11,504 nt of DNA from Candidatus Falkowbacteria bacterium CG23_combo_of_CG06-09_8_20_14_all_49_15 (GTDB taxonomy: Bacteria > Patescibacteriota > Patescibacteriia > Patescibacteriales > UM-FILTER-48-10): the NCBI GenBank assembly GCA_002771615.1, contig PCSD01000081.1, positions 1 to 11,504 of the forward strand, read 5' to 3'. This document shows, piece by piece, positions 1 through 6,424 of the stretch; positions within the stretch are counted from its first letter, which is position 1; each line of letters begins with the position of its first letter. A program made the position numbers and the translations under genes. The notes under the pieces are model-generated. The model saw only the letters and a list, made by a program, of their open reading frames with translations. It was not told where the DNA came from and ran no database searches.

Positions 1-108
1 ACGATTGATTATGGAACTTGGCTAAGCGAATCTGTGGAAATAAACGCAAACTATGGAGATGAGCCGATAGTTGAGTGGGATGGAAGTAGCTTAAAACAGG
101 TTAAATAA
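1..108 (+). CDS. C-terminal end of an unknown protein (partial, cut by the window edge)
   Basis: Frame 1 is open from the first base to a TAA at 106-108 and encodes 35 residues beginning TIDYGTWLSESVEI and ending LEU-LYS-GLN-VAL-LYS. The start lies outside the window. The residue mix (alternating polar and hydrophobic, several Gly, Trp and Tyr) would suit the last strands of a beta-rich secreted or surface protein, but I do not recognise a family. The stretch is short enough for an open frame to arise by chance, so this is a moderate call. It sits in AT-rich DNA unlike the pilus region. Confidence 0.45.
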   Translation, partial: TIDYGTWLSESVEINANYGDEPIVEWDGSSLKQVK

Positions 109-249
109 GCATAGAAAGAACAAAAACCCGAGTATTTTCTAAAGCTTGGTTTCGGTATTGGCATGATGCTTAAGATGTCGGCGTTTCGTTTGATGATTTA
201 ATGAAGTAAAAATATGAATAATAAACTTGGGTCTTGTCTAGCAAATTTT

Positions 250-258
250 TGCTATAAT
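250..258 (+). promoter_or_regulatory. Extended -10 promoter of the IS remnant, overlapping a palindrome
   Basis: TGCTATAAT at 250-258 is a perfect extended -10 (TGnTATAAT). No well-spaced -35 is present: TTGTCT at 234-239 is only 13 bp upstream of the hexamer. A perfect 7-bp inverted repeat, TAGCAAA (239-245) and TTTGCTA (248-254), overlaps the -10 and could bind a repressor such as the transposase itself. The ATG of the truncated transposase lies 7 bp after the hexamer, so the transcript would be nearly leaderless. Confidence 0.4.
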
Positions 259-265
259 GCTAGAT

Positions 266-370
266 ATGGCCATAGAATATAGCAAATTAAGTAATTATAA
301 AATAAAAAAGATTTTAAAGAAATTCTGCTTGGAATTAACCTCGGTGCAGACCGCAGAAAAAATCCATTAA
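266..370 (+). pseudogene. Truncated IS1595-like transposase, N-terminal 34 codons only
   Basis: ATG at 266 opens a 34-codon frame that stops with TAA at 368-370. The peptide begins MAIEYSKLSNYKIKKIL and continues through Phe-Cys and Leu-Thr-Ser-Val-Gln-Thr-Ala. From memory this matches the start of IS1595/ISXO2-type transposases in candidate-phyla bacteria, where a 'KLSNYKIKKIL..FC..LT..QTA' block opens a helix-turn-helix. A full transposase is roughly 220-300 residues with a DDE-type catalytic domain; none of that follows in any frame I could read after 370. It is therefore a non-functional relic. It could instead be a short unrelated ORF; the family call rests on recall of the motif, not an alignment. 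Confidence 0.5.
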
Positions 371-527
371 AAGGTTGAAATAAAACACTGTGGCTTTACA
401 CAAAAATTTTCCTTAAGATAAATTCCAAATAATTGTTTCTTAACAAAAAACAACGACTTTCGCGGCCGCTGTTTTTATTTAGAAAATTCCTCCTGGCCAT
501 TATTTCCGGCGGCCCGGCCAAGCCGGA
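371..527. other. Non-coding junction between IS remnant and the leftward operon
   Basis: No gene seen. Composition changes from AT-rich (up to about 450) to GC-rich (from about 460), marking a junction between two kinds of DNA. A GCGGCCGC palindrome lies around 462-469. A 7-bp stem (492-498 with 516-522, one G.U pair) lies just after the stop of the GH130 gene, but on the minus strand it is followed by only four T after a short spacer, so it is a weak terminator candidate at best. I found no convincing terminator for the leftward operon. Confidence 0.35.
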
Positions 528-1556
528 TCAAGCGCGGCGATGTTTGAGTATTTCCGCCAGCAGACCAGAGAAACTGACCACGGCGGTGGCAATGTATTTG
601 TCAGCCGCACCGTAATAGATATATAAATCGTCCCCAAAGAGGGCGGTGCCGGTCGGAAAGACGACATTATTGACCGTACCGACCAGCTCGTAATCTTCGG
701 TCGGCGAGAACAGGGGGTAGGGTAGGCGGGCGATGAGCCGGGATGGATCGGCCAGATCAAACAGCGCGGCGCCGGCCGAATAGATCCTTTTTCTGTTGTT
801 TTCCTGTACGCCATGGTAAATAACCAGCCAGCCGTCTTTGGTTTTGATCGGTACGGCCCCGCCGCCGATATTGCGGTTTTCAAAGCCGTGCTCGCCCTCC
901 AAGATGACATTTTCGGACAGATGAATGAGTTGGTATAGCCAGAAATATTTGTCTTTCAGTTGGCTCGGGTCGTCAAAACGCAAAAGCTGGATATCGGGCA
1001 AGATTCTTTGCAGGAGAACGAACTGGCCGTTGATTTTTTCCGGAAAGAAAATCATGTCCTTGTGCCAAACCAAGATATTCCGGCCGGAATATCTTTCATA
1101 AAAAGAAGCGAAAAAATAATAATCGTCTTTGAGCTTAGTGTAAGAGAACAGCTTGCCGGCGTCGCGATAGCGGATTTTCGGGCTGATGATCCCGTTTTTT
1201 TTCAGATTAAACAGGTCGGGGCCGAGGCGCAGGCCGCTGACCGCGTTAAAGCCGTCATGAGCTACATAGGTGAGGTAAAATGTGCCGTCAATCCGGACCA
1301 GGCGCGGATCTTCCACGCCTTTTTTTTCTTCACGGCTGTTCTGTTCAATAAATGGCTTGTCCCACCTGGCCGCGATTTTCAGCGGCCCATCCAGCTCGGC
1401 ATAGCCCAGCGAAGAGATACCGTCCGGGTTGATTGCTCGGTAAATAAGGTGGATTTTTTCGCCTTCTTGCCAGACGGCCGGATTCAGCACCGAATGGGCG
1501 TCAAAATTATTTTGGCCCGGAGTAAGCAGAACCCCGTTTTTTTTCACTTTGATCAT
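528..1556 (-). CDS. GH130-family glycoside phosphorylase/hydrolase (beta-mannoside type)
   Basis: 342 residues, a normal length for GH130. This family has a five-bladed beta-propeller fold and mostly phosphorylises or hydrolyses beta-mannosides. Diagnostic blocks are visible: GVEDPRL at 80-86, whose Asp83 is the expected catalytic acid; the 'IGGG.VPI.T..GWL..YHGV' block at 230-250; YSAGAALFDLADPSRLIAR at 259-277; the 'PTEDYE..G.V.NVVFP.G' block at 285-303; and YYGAADKYIATA at 314-325. There is no signal peptide, so it is probably cytoplasmic. I chose ATG 1556 over an in-frame ATG at 1625 because the 23 extra residues are Arg/Lys-rich, unlike the family, and would overlap comF; with this start the gene begins 5 bp after the comF stop. 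It is the last gene of a leftward operon. Whether it is a phosphorylase or a hydrolase, and its substrate, cannot be told from the motifs. Confidence 0.9.
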   Translation of the reverse strand: MIKVKKNGVLLTPGQNNFDAHSVLNPAVWQEGEKIHLIYRAINPDGISSLGYAELDGPLKIAARWDKPFIEQNSREEKKGVEDPRLVRIDGTFYLTYVAHDGFNAVSGLRLGPDLFNLKKNGIISPKIRYRDAGKLFSYTKLKDDYYFFASFYERYSGRNILVWHKDMIFFPEKINGQFVLLQRILPDIQLLRFDDPSQLKDKYFWLYQLIHLSENVILEGEHGFENRNIGGGAVPIKTKDGWLVIYHGVQENNRKRIYSAGAALFDLADPSRLIARLPYPLFSPTEDYELVGTVNNVVFPTGTALFGDDLYIYYGAADKYIATAVVSFSGLLAEILKHRRA

Positions 1557-1561
1557 AGTAT

Positions 1562-2296
1562 TTATTTGGCCGCGACTAGGCCCCAAATTTCGCCGGCGCC
1601 GGCTTTTTTTAAAACCGCAGCGCATTCATTCAAGGTGGTGCCGGTGGTGGCTACGTCGTCCACCAAGATAATATTCTGGCCGGCCAACCCATCACCCCGC
1701 CAAACAAACGCGCCGCGCAGATTTTTTGCCCGCGCCGCGCCGGATAATTTGGCTTGGGCGCCGGCTGATTGGACGCGGACCAAATGGCTGGCGTCGGTGG
1801 ACCAGGCCAGCTTGTCCCGCAATTTTTCCGCCAGGAGCTCGGCTTGATTAAAACCTCTTTGCCGCTGCCGTTTGGGGTGGAGCGGGACGGGTACGAGCAG
1901 GGGTGCGCGGCCGGCTTGGTTCGGATAGAAGTCGGTGCGGCCAGCTATTTCTTTGGCTTGTTCAGCCATGAGATCCGCGAGAATATCGGCCAGTTCCCGG
2001 ATGTTGTGGTATTTCAAGGATTTAATGAGTTGGGCCATCAGCGGCTGGCTGTAATCGCCGGCGGCCCAGAGGCCGCGGAAATGAAAAGCCGGCGCGCAAG
2101 CCGGGCAGAATTGGCCGTTTGGTTCCGGCCTTTGGCAATGCGGGCAATCGTGATCCGCTGGCCGCAGGCCGCGGCGGCAAGCCGGGCAAAGCCAGGCGCC
2201 GCTTCGGCCGCACCCCAAACAGGCGGCCGGAAAAAGCAAGTCAATAATAAAATCGCGGCAGGCGCTTCCGATCGCGATTATTCGGGAAAAAATCAT
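1562..2296 (-). CDS. comF: ComF family phosphoribosyltransferase-like competence protein
   Basis: 244 residues, typical for ComF (about 190-250). The N-terminus carries two zinc-ribbon-like Cys pairs sets: C26-x2-C29 with C37-x2-C40, and C51-x2-C54 with C64-x2-C67. The C-terminal half is a type I phosphoribosyltransferase domain: LVPVPLHPKRQRQRGFNQA at 133-151 is the ComF signature and ILVDDVATTGTT at 210-221 is the PRPP-binding loop. In Bacillus and Haemophilus ComF is needed for natural transformation, probably acting in the cytoplasm on incoming single-stranded DNA; its exact reaction is not firmly known. The ATG at 2296 is 18 bp after the stop of the upstream propeller gene, and the GH130 start is 5 bp downstream, so the three are probably co-transcribed. 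No strong ribosome-binding site (only AAGG close to the ATG). Confidence 0.93.
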   Translation of the reverse strand: MIFSRIIAIGSACRDFIIDLLFPAACLGCGRSGAWLCPACRRGLRPADHDCPHCQRPEPNGQFCPACAPAFHFRGLWAAGDYSQPLMAQLIKSLKYHNIRELADILADLMAEQAKEIAGRTDFYPNQAGRAPLLVPVPLHPKRQRQRGFNQAELLAEKLRDKLAWSTDASHLVRVQSAGAQAKLSGAARAKNLRGAFVWRGDGLAGQNIILVDDVATTGTTLNECAAVLKKAGAGEIWGLVAAK

Positions 2297-2314
2297 GACC
2301 TTGGCTGGCCGTTT

Positions 2315-3550
2315 TTATTTTAACTTGATTTGCCGGATTTGTCCGGAATTCGCGTCGGTAAAATAAAGATAGCGGCCATTTTCCGAAATTATTAAATTTT
2401 TCATATTGAAATTTTCATCCGGGACAGCAATCATTTTTTTTAAACCGCTCGTGGTGTTGATGCGGTAAAGACGGTCAGGTATGGTTTGCGCTATTTCCGG
2501 AGCCAGACCCGCGCCAGTCGGCAATTCCGTTGGCACGGCGCAGATTACTTCCGTATTATCCGCGAACGCGCATTTTTGAGCCCAGGTGGCCAAGCCCAGA
2601 TTGCGCCGGCCGGAGCCGATTTTTTCGCCTTGGGCTTCAGCAATCCACAAGTTCGGCTTCATGTCGGTCGCGGAAGAATAGACGCTGTAAAGGAGCTTGT
2701 CGCCGGCCGGAGTCCAGAGCGGCTGGAAACCGCGGCCTTCCACGACCATGGATTTGAAATTTTCGTCGTTCAAGCCGACAAAAAAAACATTTTGTCGGTC
2801 AAAATCAATCCCTTCGGTGAAAACCGCGACTACCTGGTTGTTCGGCGACCAGGCCGGATAGACATTGGCGCTGTTGTCGCCCATCGGTTCAATAATTTTC
2901 GCTCGCGATCCGTCCAGATTGGACACGGCCAGAAAGCGGTTATTCGGATCCAGTCCCAGACTTTTCAAAACAATGGAATCGCCCGCCGGGGAAAAAGCGA
3001 AATCTTCCCAGTGTTTGGGCAGGGTAATCTGTTTTTTCCGGGCGAAATCATAGACGATATTTGAGCCGTCCGGATATTCCAAAATAGCCGTGTTTTTTTG
3101 CGGCGACCAGGTCACGCGGCTGACATTATGGAACACCTGGTCAGACAGCTGGACCGCTTGGCCGTCTTGGTCCAGGCGATAGAAAAGGCCGTCTTTTTTA
3201 TTGTAAAATTGGATGTCTTGGCCATTCACGCCGAGGGCCGGATCCACGGATTGGAAATCTCCCAAAGAAACGGTTTTAGTCAGGCCGCCGACGGCGATTT
3301 CATTCGCTTTTTCGCCCCCGGTCGGAAGCGCGGCGGGTAGCCCGACCGCCGCGGAAGAAGTGGCGTTTTGGCTGCCGCCCGGCCCGGCGATCGGTAAAAT
3401 ACCAGTCGTGGTGGTGGCGTCGGGCAAGGCTGGCGCTTGGGGCGCGATTAAAGACCGGAAAAAAATATAATAAATCAAAAAACCGGCAAAGCTCACGATG
3501 GCCAGGAAAAGTGTTCCAAAAAGGATTTTTTTCTGATTTTCTGACAGCAT
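2315..3550 (-). CDS. Membrane-anchored TolB/WD40-like beta-propeller protein
   Basis: 411 residues. A single membrane segment near the N-terminus (about residues 9-31, ILFGTLFLAIVSFAGFLIYY) with a Lys pair before it predicts a signal anchor with the rest outside the cytoplasm. Residues 35-85 are a Pro/Ala/Thr/Gly-rich linker. The remainder shows repeated TolB/PD40-type strands with an aromatic-Ser/Thr-Pro-x-Gly/Asn turn: 146-157 (VTWSPQKN), 184-195 (FAFSPAGD), 232-243 (PAWSPNNQ), 277-288 (PLWTPAGD) and a degenerate one at 387-397. These build a beta-propeller, usually a protein- or glycan-binding surface; no enzyme residues are seen. It is the first gene of the leftward operon with comF and the GH130 gene and is transcribed away from pilM, so a role at the cell surface linked to the pilus is possible but inferred. 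No ribosome-binding site before the ATG. Confidence 0.8.
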   Translation of the reverse strand: MLSENQKKILFGTLFLAIVSFAGFLIYYIFFRSLIAPQAPALPDATTTTGILPIAGPGGSQNATSSAAVGLPAALPTGGEKANEIAVGGLTKTVSLGDFQSVDPALGVNGQDIQFYNKKDGLFYRLDQDGQAVQLSDQVFHNVSRVTWSPQKNTAILEYPDGSNIVYDFARKKQITLPKHWEDFAFSPAGDSIVLKSLGLDPNNRFLAVSNLDGSRAKIIEPMGDNSANVYPAWSPNNQVVAVFTEGIDFDRQNVFFVGLNDENFKSMVVEGRGFQPLWTPAGDKLLYSVYSSATDMKPNLWIAEAQGEKIGSGRRNLGLATWAQKCAFADNTEVICAVPTELPTGAGLAPEIAQTIPDRLYRINTTSGLKKMIAVPDENFNMKNLIISENGRYLYFTDANSGQIRQIKLK

Positions 3551-3555
3551 TAAGT

Positions 3556-3564
3556 TGTGGATAA
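3556..3564 (-). promoter_or_regulatory. Sequence identical to the consensus DnaA box
   Basis: TTATCCACA on the minus strand is a perfect match to the DnaA box, 5 bp before the start codon of the propeller gene. A single 9-mer can occur by chance and I see no cluster of boxes here, so this is not an origin. If bound it would lie where it could affect translation start or transcription of the leftward operon. Confidence 0.2.
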
Positions 3565-3592
3565 ATCTTTATTAAAGGAAAAAAAAGATTTA
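3562..3592. repeat. 9-bp AT-rich inverted repeat in the leader of the leftward operon
   Basis: TAAATCTTT at 3562-3570 and AAAGATTTA at 3584-3592 are perfect reverse complements separated by 13 bp. They lie in the leader of the leftward transcript, just upstream of its first start codon. They may form a weak hairpin or an operator; being pure AT-rich DNA, chance is a real alternative. Confidence 0.35.
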
Positions 3593-3690
3593 ATGGATAC
3601 CCGGATTTTTTCCGAAAAGATCTTTTATGGGGATAAAATCGCTTGTTTTTAAGGGAATTTTTTTATTTTACGGCGCCGGGCGCTGAGTAT

Positions 3691-3720
3691 TTTACCACCA
3701 GTATATTTTTATGTTATAAT
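3691..3720 (+). promoter_or_regulatory. Candidate promoter of the pilus operon
   Basis: TATAAT at 3715-3720 is a perfect -10. TTTACC at 3691-3696 (4 of 6 to TTGACA) lies 18 bp upstream. The start of transcription would be near 3727, giving a leader of about 100 nt before pilM at 3831. No Shine-Dalgarno site precedes pilM. Motif-based only. Confidence 0.5.
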
Positions 3721-3761
3721 AAAAATGAAATTATATTTATTTATCCCTGTTGATATCATAT

Positions 3762-3790
3762 ATTGTATTATAAAAATTCCGCTTCGTCAA
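3762..3790 (-). promoter_or_regulatory. Candidate promoter of the leftward propeller-comF-GH130 operon
   Basis: On the minus strand TTGACG (3790-3785, 5 of 6) is followed after exactly 17 bp by TACAAT (3767-3762, 5 of 6); an overlapping TATAAT sits at 3772-3767 but with only 12 bp spacing. Transcription would begin near 3755 and run left, giving a leader of about 200 nt before the ATG at 3550. It lies to the right of the pilus-operon promoter, so the two promoters face each other and their leaders would be antisense to one another over about 30 bp. Confidence 0.55.
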
Positions 3791-3830
3791 AATCCGTACC
3801 AATTAAACATCATATTCGGGCCAGCCAACT

Positions 3831-4886
3831 ATGAGCATACTTGCTAATAATGAAGGATATATCGGCATTGATATCGGTTCTGCCGGCGTGAAAATGGTGG
3901 AAATAAAGAAAGGCCCAAACGGCCCGCGCTTGGTCACTTACGGTTTCAGCGAACTGGCCCGTTTTAAAAGCGGAGAAGCTTGGCAGAAAGACGAAGCGCG
4001 CCTGACGCATACTATTGAAAAAATTTGGCAGGAAGCCGGTTTTCAGAGCCGGAACGGCATCGCTTCCTTGCCGGCTTTTTCCGTTTTTTCTTCCATCATC
4101 AATTTGTCTAATGTGCCGGCTGACAGTTTGGCTTCCGCGGTCTATTGGGAGGCGAAGAAAGTTATCCCCTTGCCCTTGGAAGAAATGACGATTGATTGGA
4201 ATGAATTGGGCGTTGGCGCGGCGGCCGCGAACAGCGGCGCGACCCGCAATGTCAAAATTTTTTTGACCGGCGCGCCCAACGAGATTATTGAAAGGTATAA
4301 ACGGGTTTTTTTGGCGGCGAAAATCAACTTGTTGAACCTGGAAACGGAAACTTTTTCCCTGATCCGTTCGCTTATCGGCGTTGACCAGTCGGTAATCGCG
4401 CTGGTGGCCATGGGCGCTTCCAGCACCAACATCACCATCGTGGAAAACGGTATCCCGATGTTGAACCGCAGTCTTGACTTTGGCGCCGCGGCCGTTACCG
4501 AAGCGTTAGCCCGCGCCTTGAAAATAAGCTGGACGGAAGCCGAGCAATTCAAATATGATTACGGTCTTGATTCTTTTGCCGGAACGGATCATGCCGTGCC
4601 GGTCCTGATCAAGAATCTCGTCAGCCCGGTGGTCAATGAAATTAAGTTTGCCCTGAATCTTTTTCAGAACAAGAATCAGAAAAAAGCGGATAAGATTATC
4701 CTGACCGGCGGTTCCGCCCTGTTGCCGAATTTTCAATATTACTTGGCCGATCTTTTGGATCGGCAGGTGATCATCGGCAATCCTTGGAACCGGGTGGATT
4801 GTCCGGCGGAATTGATGCCGGTGCTGGAAGAAATCGGTCCGCGCCTGGCCGCGGCGGTCGGCTTGGCCCTGCGGGAAGTGCTTTAA
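3831..4886 (+). CDS. pilM: Type IV pilus inner-membrane platform protein PilM (actin-like ATPase fold)
   Basis: 351 residues, the usual length for PilM. PilM has the FtsA/actin fold, binds ATP and sits on the cytoplasmic face of the membrane, gripping the N-terminal tail of PilN. Visible motifs: YIGIDIGSAGVKMVEI at 10-25 (phosphate 1), the 'VYWEAKKVIPLPLEEMTIDW' helix and strand at 104-123 typical of PilM, VAMGASSTNITIVENG at 192-207 (phosphate 2), and IILTGGSALLPNF at 289-301 (adenosine motif). The C-terminal GPRLAAAVGLALRE is also typical. It is the first gene of the pilus operon and its start lies 34 bp ahead of the next gene's start region (stop 4886, next ATG 4921). No Shine-Dalgarno site is seen before the ATG. 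Confidence 0.95.
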   Translation: MSILANNEGYIGIDIGSAGVKMVEIKKGPNGPRLVTYGFSELARFKSGEAWQKDEARLTHTIEKIWQEAGFQSRNGIASLPAFSVFSSIINLSNVPADSLASAVYWEAKKVIPLPLEEMTIDWNELGVGAAAANSGATRNVKIFLTGAPNEIIERYKRVFLAAKINLLNLETETFSLIRSLIGVDQSVIALVAMGASSTNITIVENGIPMLNRSLDFGAAAVTEALARALKISWTEAEQFKYDYGLDSFAGTDHAVPVLIKNLVSPVVNEIKFALNLFQNKNQKKADKIILTGGSALLPNFQYYLADLLDRQVIIGNPWNRVDCPAELMPVLEEIGPRLAAAVGLALREVL

Positions 4887-4920
4887 AAAAATAAGTCGCG
4901 GGCTTTTTAGGGATTTTTTT

Positions 4921-5757
4921 ATGTCTTTTAACGATTGGCTCAACAAAATTAAGATAGCGGCCAATGGTCAGGCTCCGGAACAGGCTTCCCCGTCTTTTTT
5001 AATGAAAAAAGAAATTTCAGATTATCAAGCGAAAATATCCAAAGAAAAAGACCGGCCGGCCAGTTCGCTCATTCCGCCCGCCTCTGTCCCACCGGCGAAA
5101 GAGGAGACAGCCCAGAAGAAAATTTTGCCAACGGAAAAATCAACCAAGCCGATGTCGGCCGGCGGCGGCATAATCAAGACCAATCTGATCAAGGGGGAAA
5201 TCATTACTTTTTTTGATTGGCAGAAAGCTTGGTATCAGATCGCGGCTTATATCGCCGCGGCTTTGCTGATTTTGGCCGGACTTTACGCTTGCCTATTTTT
5301 TTACGAAAAGGTAAAAAGCGGAAAAGTATCGGCTTTAGCCGAGCAGGCCGCGTTTAAAGGGGCGAAAATCGTCGCCATGAAACAAGAGATCAGCAATATC
5401 GCGGCTGACAGCCAACGTTTGAGTATGGCGGAAGAATTGATCAATAATCATGTCTATTGGACGAATTTTTTTCTTTTTTTGGAAGAAAACACTTTGTCCA
5501 CGGTTAAATACGACGGCTTCAGCGGCGATTTGAGCGGAAAATACAGCTTGAAAGCCCGGACCAAGGATTTTATCAATCTGGCCGAGCAAATCAACGTTTT
5601 GCGGGCAAGTTCCTGGGTAAAGAGCGCTTCAACCAGCGGCGGCCAGCAATTGGTCAGCGGATTAAACGAAGAGGCGGCGAAATTCTTGATCAGTTTTCCT
5701 TTGGATTTGTTGATTGATCCCGCTTTATTCACAAATTACGTTAGCCGCGGGCAATAA
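4921..5757 (+). CDS. pilN: PilN-like type IV pilus alignment protein with a long cytoplasmic tail
   Basis: 278 residues, longer than the roughly 180-220 of classical PilN. Layout: an N-terminal amphipathic start (MSFNDWLNKIKIA), a Pro/Lys/Ser-rich probably disordered linker (about 18-82), then IIKTNLIKGEI at 84-94, which I read as the counterpart of the PilM-binding 'INLLP' segment of PilN. One membrane helix spans about 104-127 (WYQIAAYIAAALLILAGLYA), followed by a coiled-coil stretch (130-170) and a ferredoxin-like extracytoplasmic domain (about 175-278, with VYWTNFFLFLEENTL). The match is by position and architecture; sequence identity to classical PilN is low, as usual for this family. 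AGGGA at 4909-4913, 7 bp before the ATG, is a modest ribosome-binding site. It lies between pilM and pilO, the order seen in most bacteria. Confidence 0.82.
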   Translation: MSFNDWLNKIKIAANGQAPEQASPSFLMKKEISDYQAKISKEKDRPASSLIPPASVPPAKEETAQKKILPTEKSTKPMSAGGGIIKTNLIKGEIITFFDWQKAWYQIAAYIAAALLILAGLYACLFFYEKVKSGKVSALAEQAAFKGAKIVAMKQEISNIAADSQRLSMAEELINNHVYWTNFFLFLEENTLSTVKYDGFSGDLSGKYSLKARTKDFINLAEQINVLRASSWVKSASTSGGQQLVSGLNEEAAKFLISFPLDLLIDPALFTNYVSRGQ

Positions 5758-5773
5758 GCCCCGGGTAAAAGAT

Positions 5774-6379
5774 ATGACGCATGGACAGACAATTGAGCAG
5801 ACCAGCACGCATTTAAGCCAGAAGATAAAATTTTTCCTGTCCCGGAATTTTCGTTTTATCCCGCCTTTTTTGGGTTTACTGGTTTTTCTTTTTGGCGCAA
5901 TCTTTTTTCTGTCCGTCAGATTAGCGGACATCAAGGCTATGATCAGCCAGAAACGGCAGGAGCAGGAACAGGCTCTGACTATTTATGACGGCTATTTGAA
6001 CAAATTGGGCAAATTAAAAGAGTCATATGCGGCGGTCAGGCAAAGCGAGCTGGACAAATTGTCCTTATTCTTGCCGGCCGCGCCGGAAGTGGAAAAATCC
6101 ATGGTGGAACTGGAAAATATTGTCGGCCGCAACGGTTTGGCCTTGAGCTATATCAAAGCGAGCGAGCCGGCGGAAAAATCCGATACCGTCGCGCGCGGCG
6201 GTATCAAGAAAGTGCTAATTGATTTGAGCGTGTCCGGCGTCGATTATCAGCGGCTGAAAATTTTTTTGGCTGAATTGGAGAATAACCTGCGGCTGACGGA
6301 TATCCAGAAGATCAATTATTCGCCCGCCAGCGCGACAGTCACGCTTTCTTTGCTAACTTATTATTTGTCCGTGCATTGA
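5774..6379 (+). CDS. pilO: PilO-like type IV pilus alignment protein
   Basis: 201 residues from ATG 5774, close to usual PilO length. A Lys/Arg-containing cytoplasmic tail (1-28) precedes one membrane helix at about 29-49 (IPPFLGLLVFLFGAIFFLS), a coiled coil (50-95, rich in Gln, Glu and Lys) and a small alpha/beta domain (about 97-201). LSLFLPAAPEVEKSMVELE at 96-114 and GLALSYIKAS at 121-130 are typical PilO sequence. PilO pairs with PilN through the coiled coil and keeps the platform aligned. I preferred ATG 5774, 16 bp after the pilN stop, over an in-frame TTG at 5714 inside pilN, because the extra 20 residues have no counterpart in PilO. No clear ribosome-binding site; translational coupling from pilN is likely. 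Confidence 0.82.
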   Translation: MTHGQTIEQTSTHLSQKIKFFLSRNFRFIPPFLGLLVFLFGAIFFLSVRLADIKAMISQKRQEQEQALTIYDGYLNKLGKLKESYAAVRQSELDKLSLFLPAAPEVEKSMVELENIVGRNGLALSYIKASEPAEKSDTVARGGIKKVLIDLSVSGVDYQRLKIFLAELENNLRLTDIQKINYSPASATVTLSLLTYYLSVH

Positions 6380-6424
6380 AGGGATAGCAGATTTTTAACG
6401 CGACCGTCATCGGACTAAAAAAAT

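Larger units (their letters stand above)
229..370 (+). mobile_element. Left-end remnant of an IS1595-family-like insertion sequence
   Basis: The segment starts with GGGTCTTGTCTAGCAAA at 229-245, which looks like a terminal inverted repeat (ends of this family usually begin with G-rich bases). An extended -10 promoter follows, and then the first 34 codons of a reading frame that resembles the N-terminus of IS1595-type transposases. The rest of the transposase and a matching right end (reverse complement of the 229-245 sequence) are not in the window, so this is a truncated copy. The boundary at 229 and the 3' limit are estimates. Local GC is low (15 of 60 at 241-300, 20 of 60 at 301-360, hand count). 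Confidence 0.45.

Noticed and set aside
124..152. Possible leftward terminator (AAACCCGAG with CTTGGTTT)
   Set aside because: The stem needs a bulge and a G.U pair, and it lies more than 370 bp beyond the last leftward gene; the T-rich tract after it is broken.
1557..1625. Upstream ATG start for the GH130 gene
   Set aside because: It adds an Arg/Lys-rich 23-residue stretch inside comF that is not part of GH130 proteins.
960..1847. 295-codon open frame on the plus strand
   Set aside because: It lies antisense to the GH130 and comF genes, which carry clear family motifs; the translation has no recognisable domain and its length comes from GC-rich codons on the other strand.
1769..2323. 184-codon open frame on the plus strand
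   Set aside because: Antisense to comF, whose Cys pairs and PRPP loop are intact; no family features in the shadow frame.
5714..5773. Upstream TTG start for the PilO-like gene
   Set aside because: It would overlap pilN by 44 bp and add 20 residues without PilO character; ATG 5774 gives a standard PilO N-terminus.
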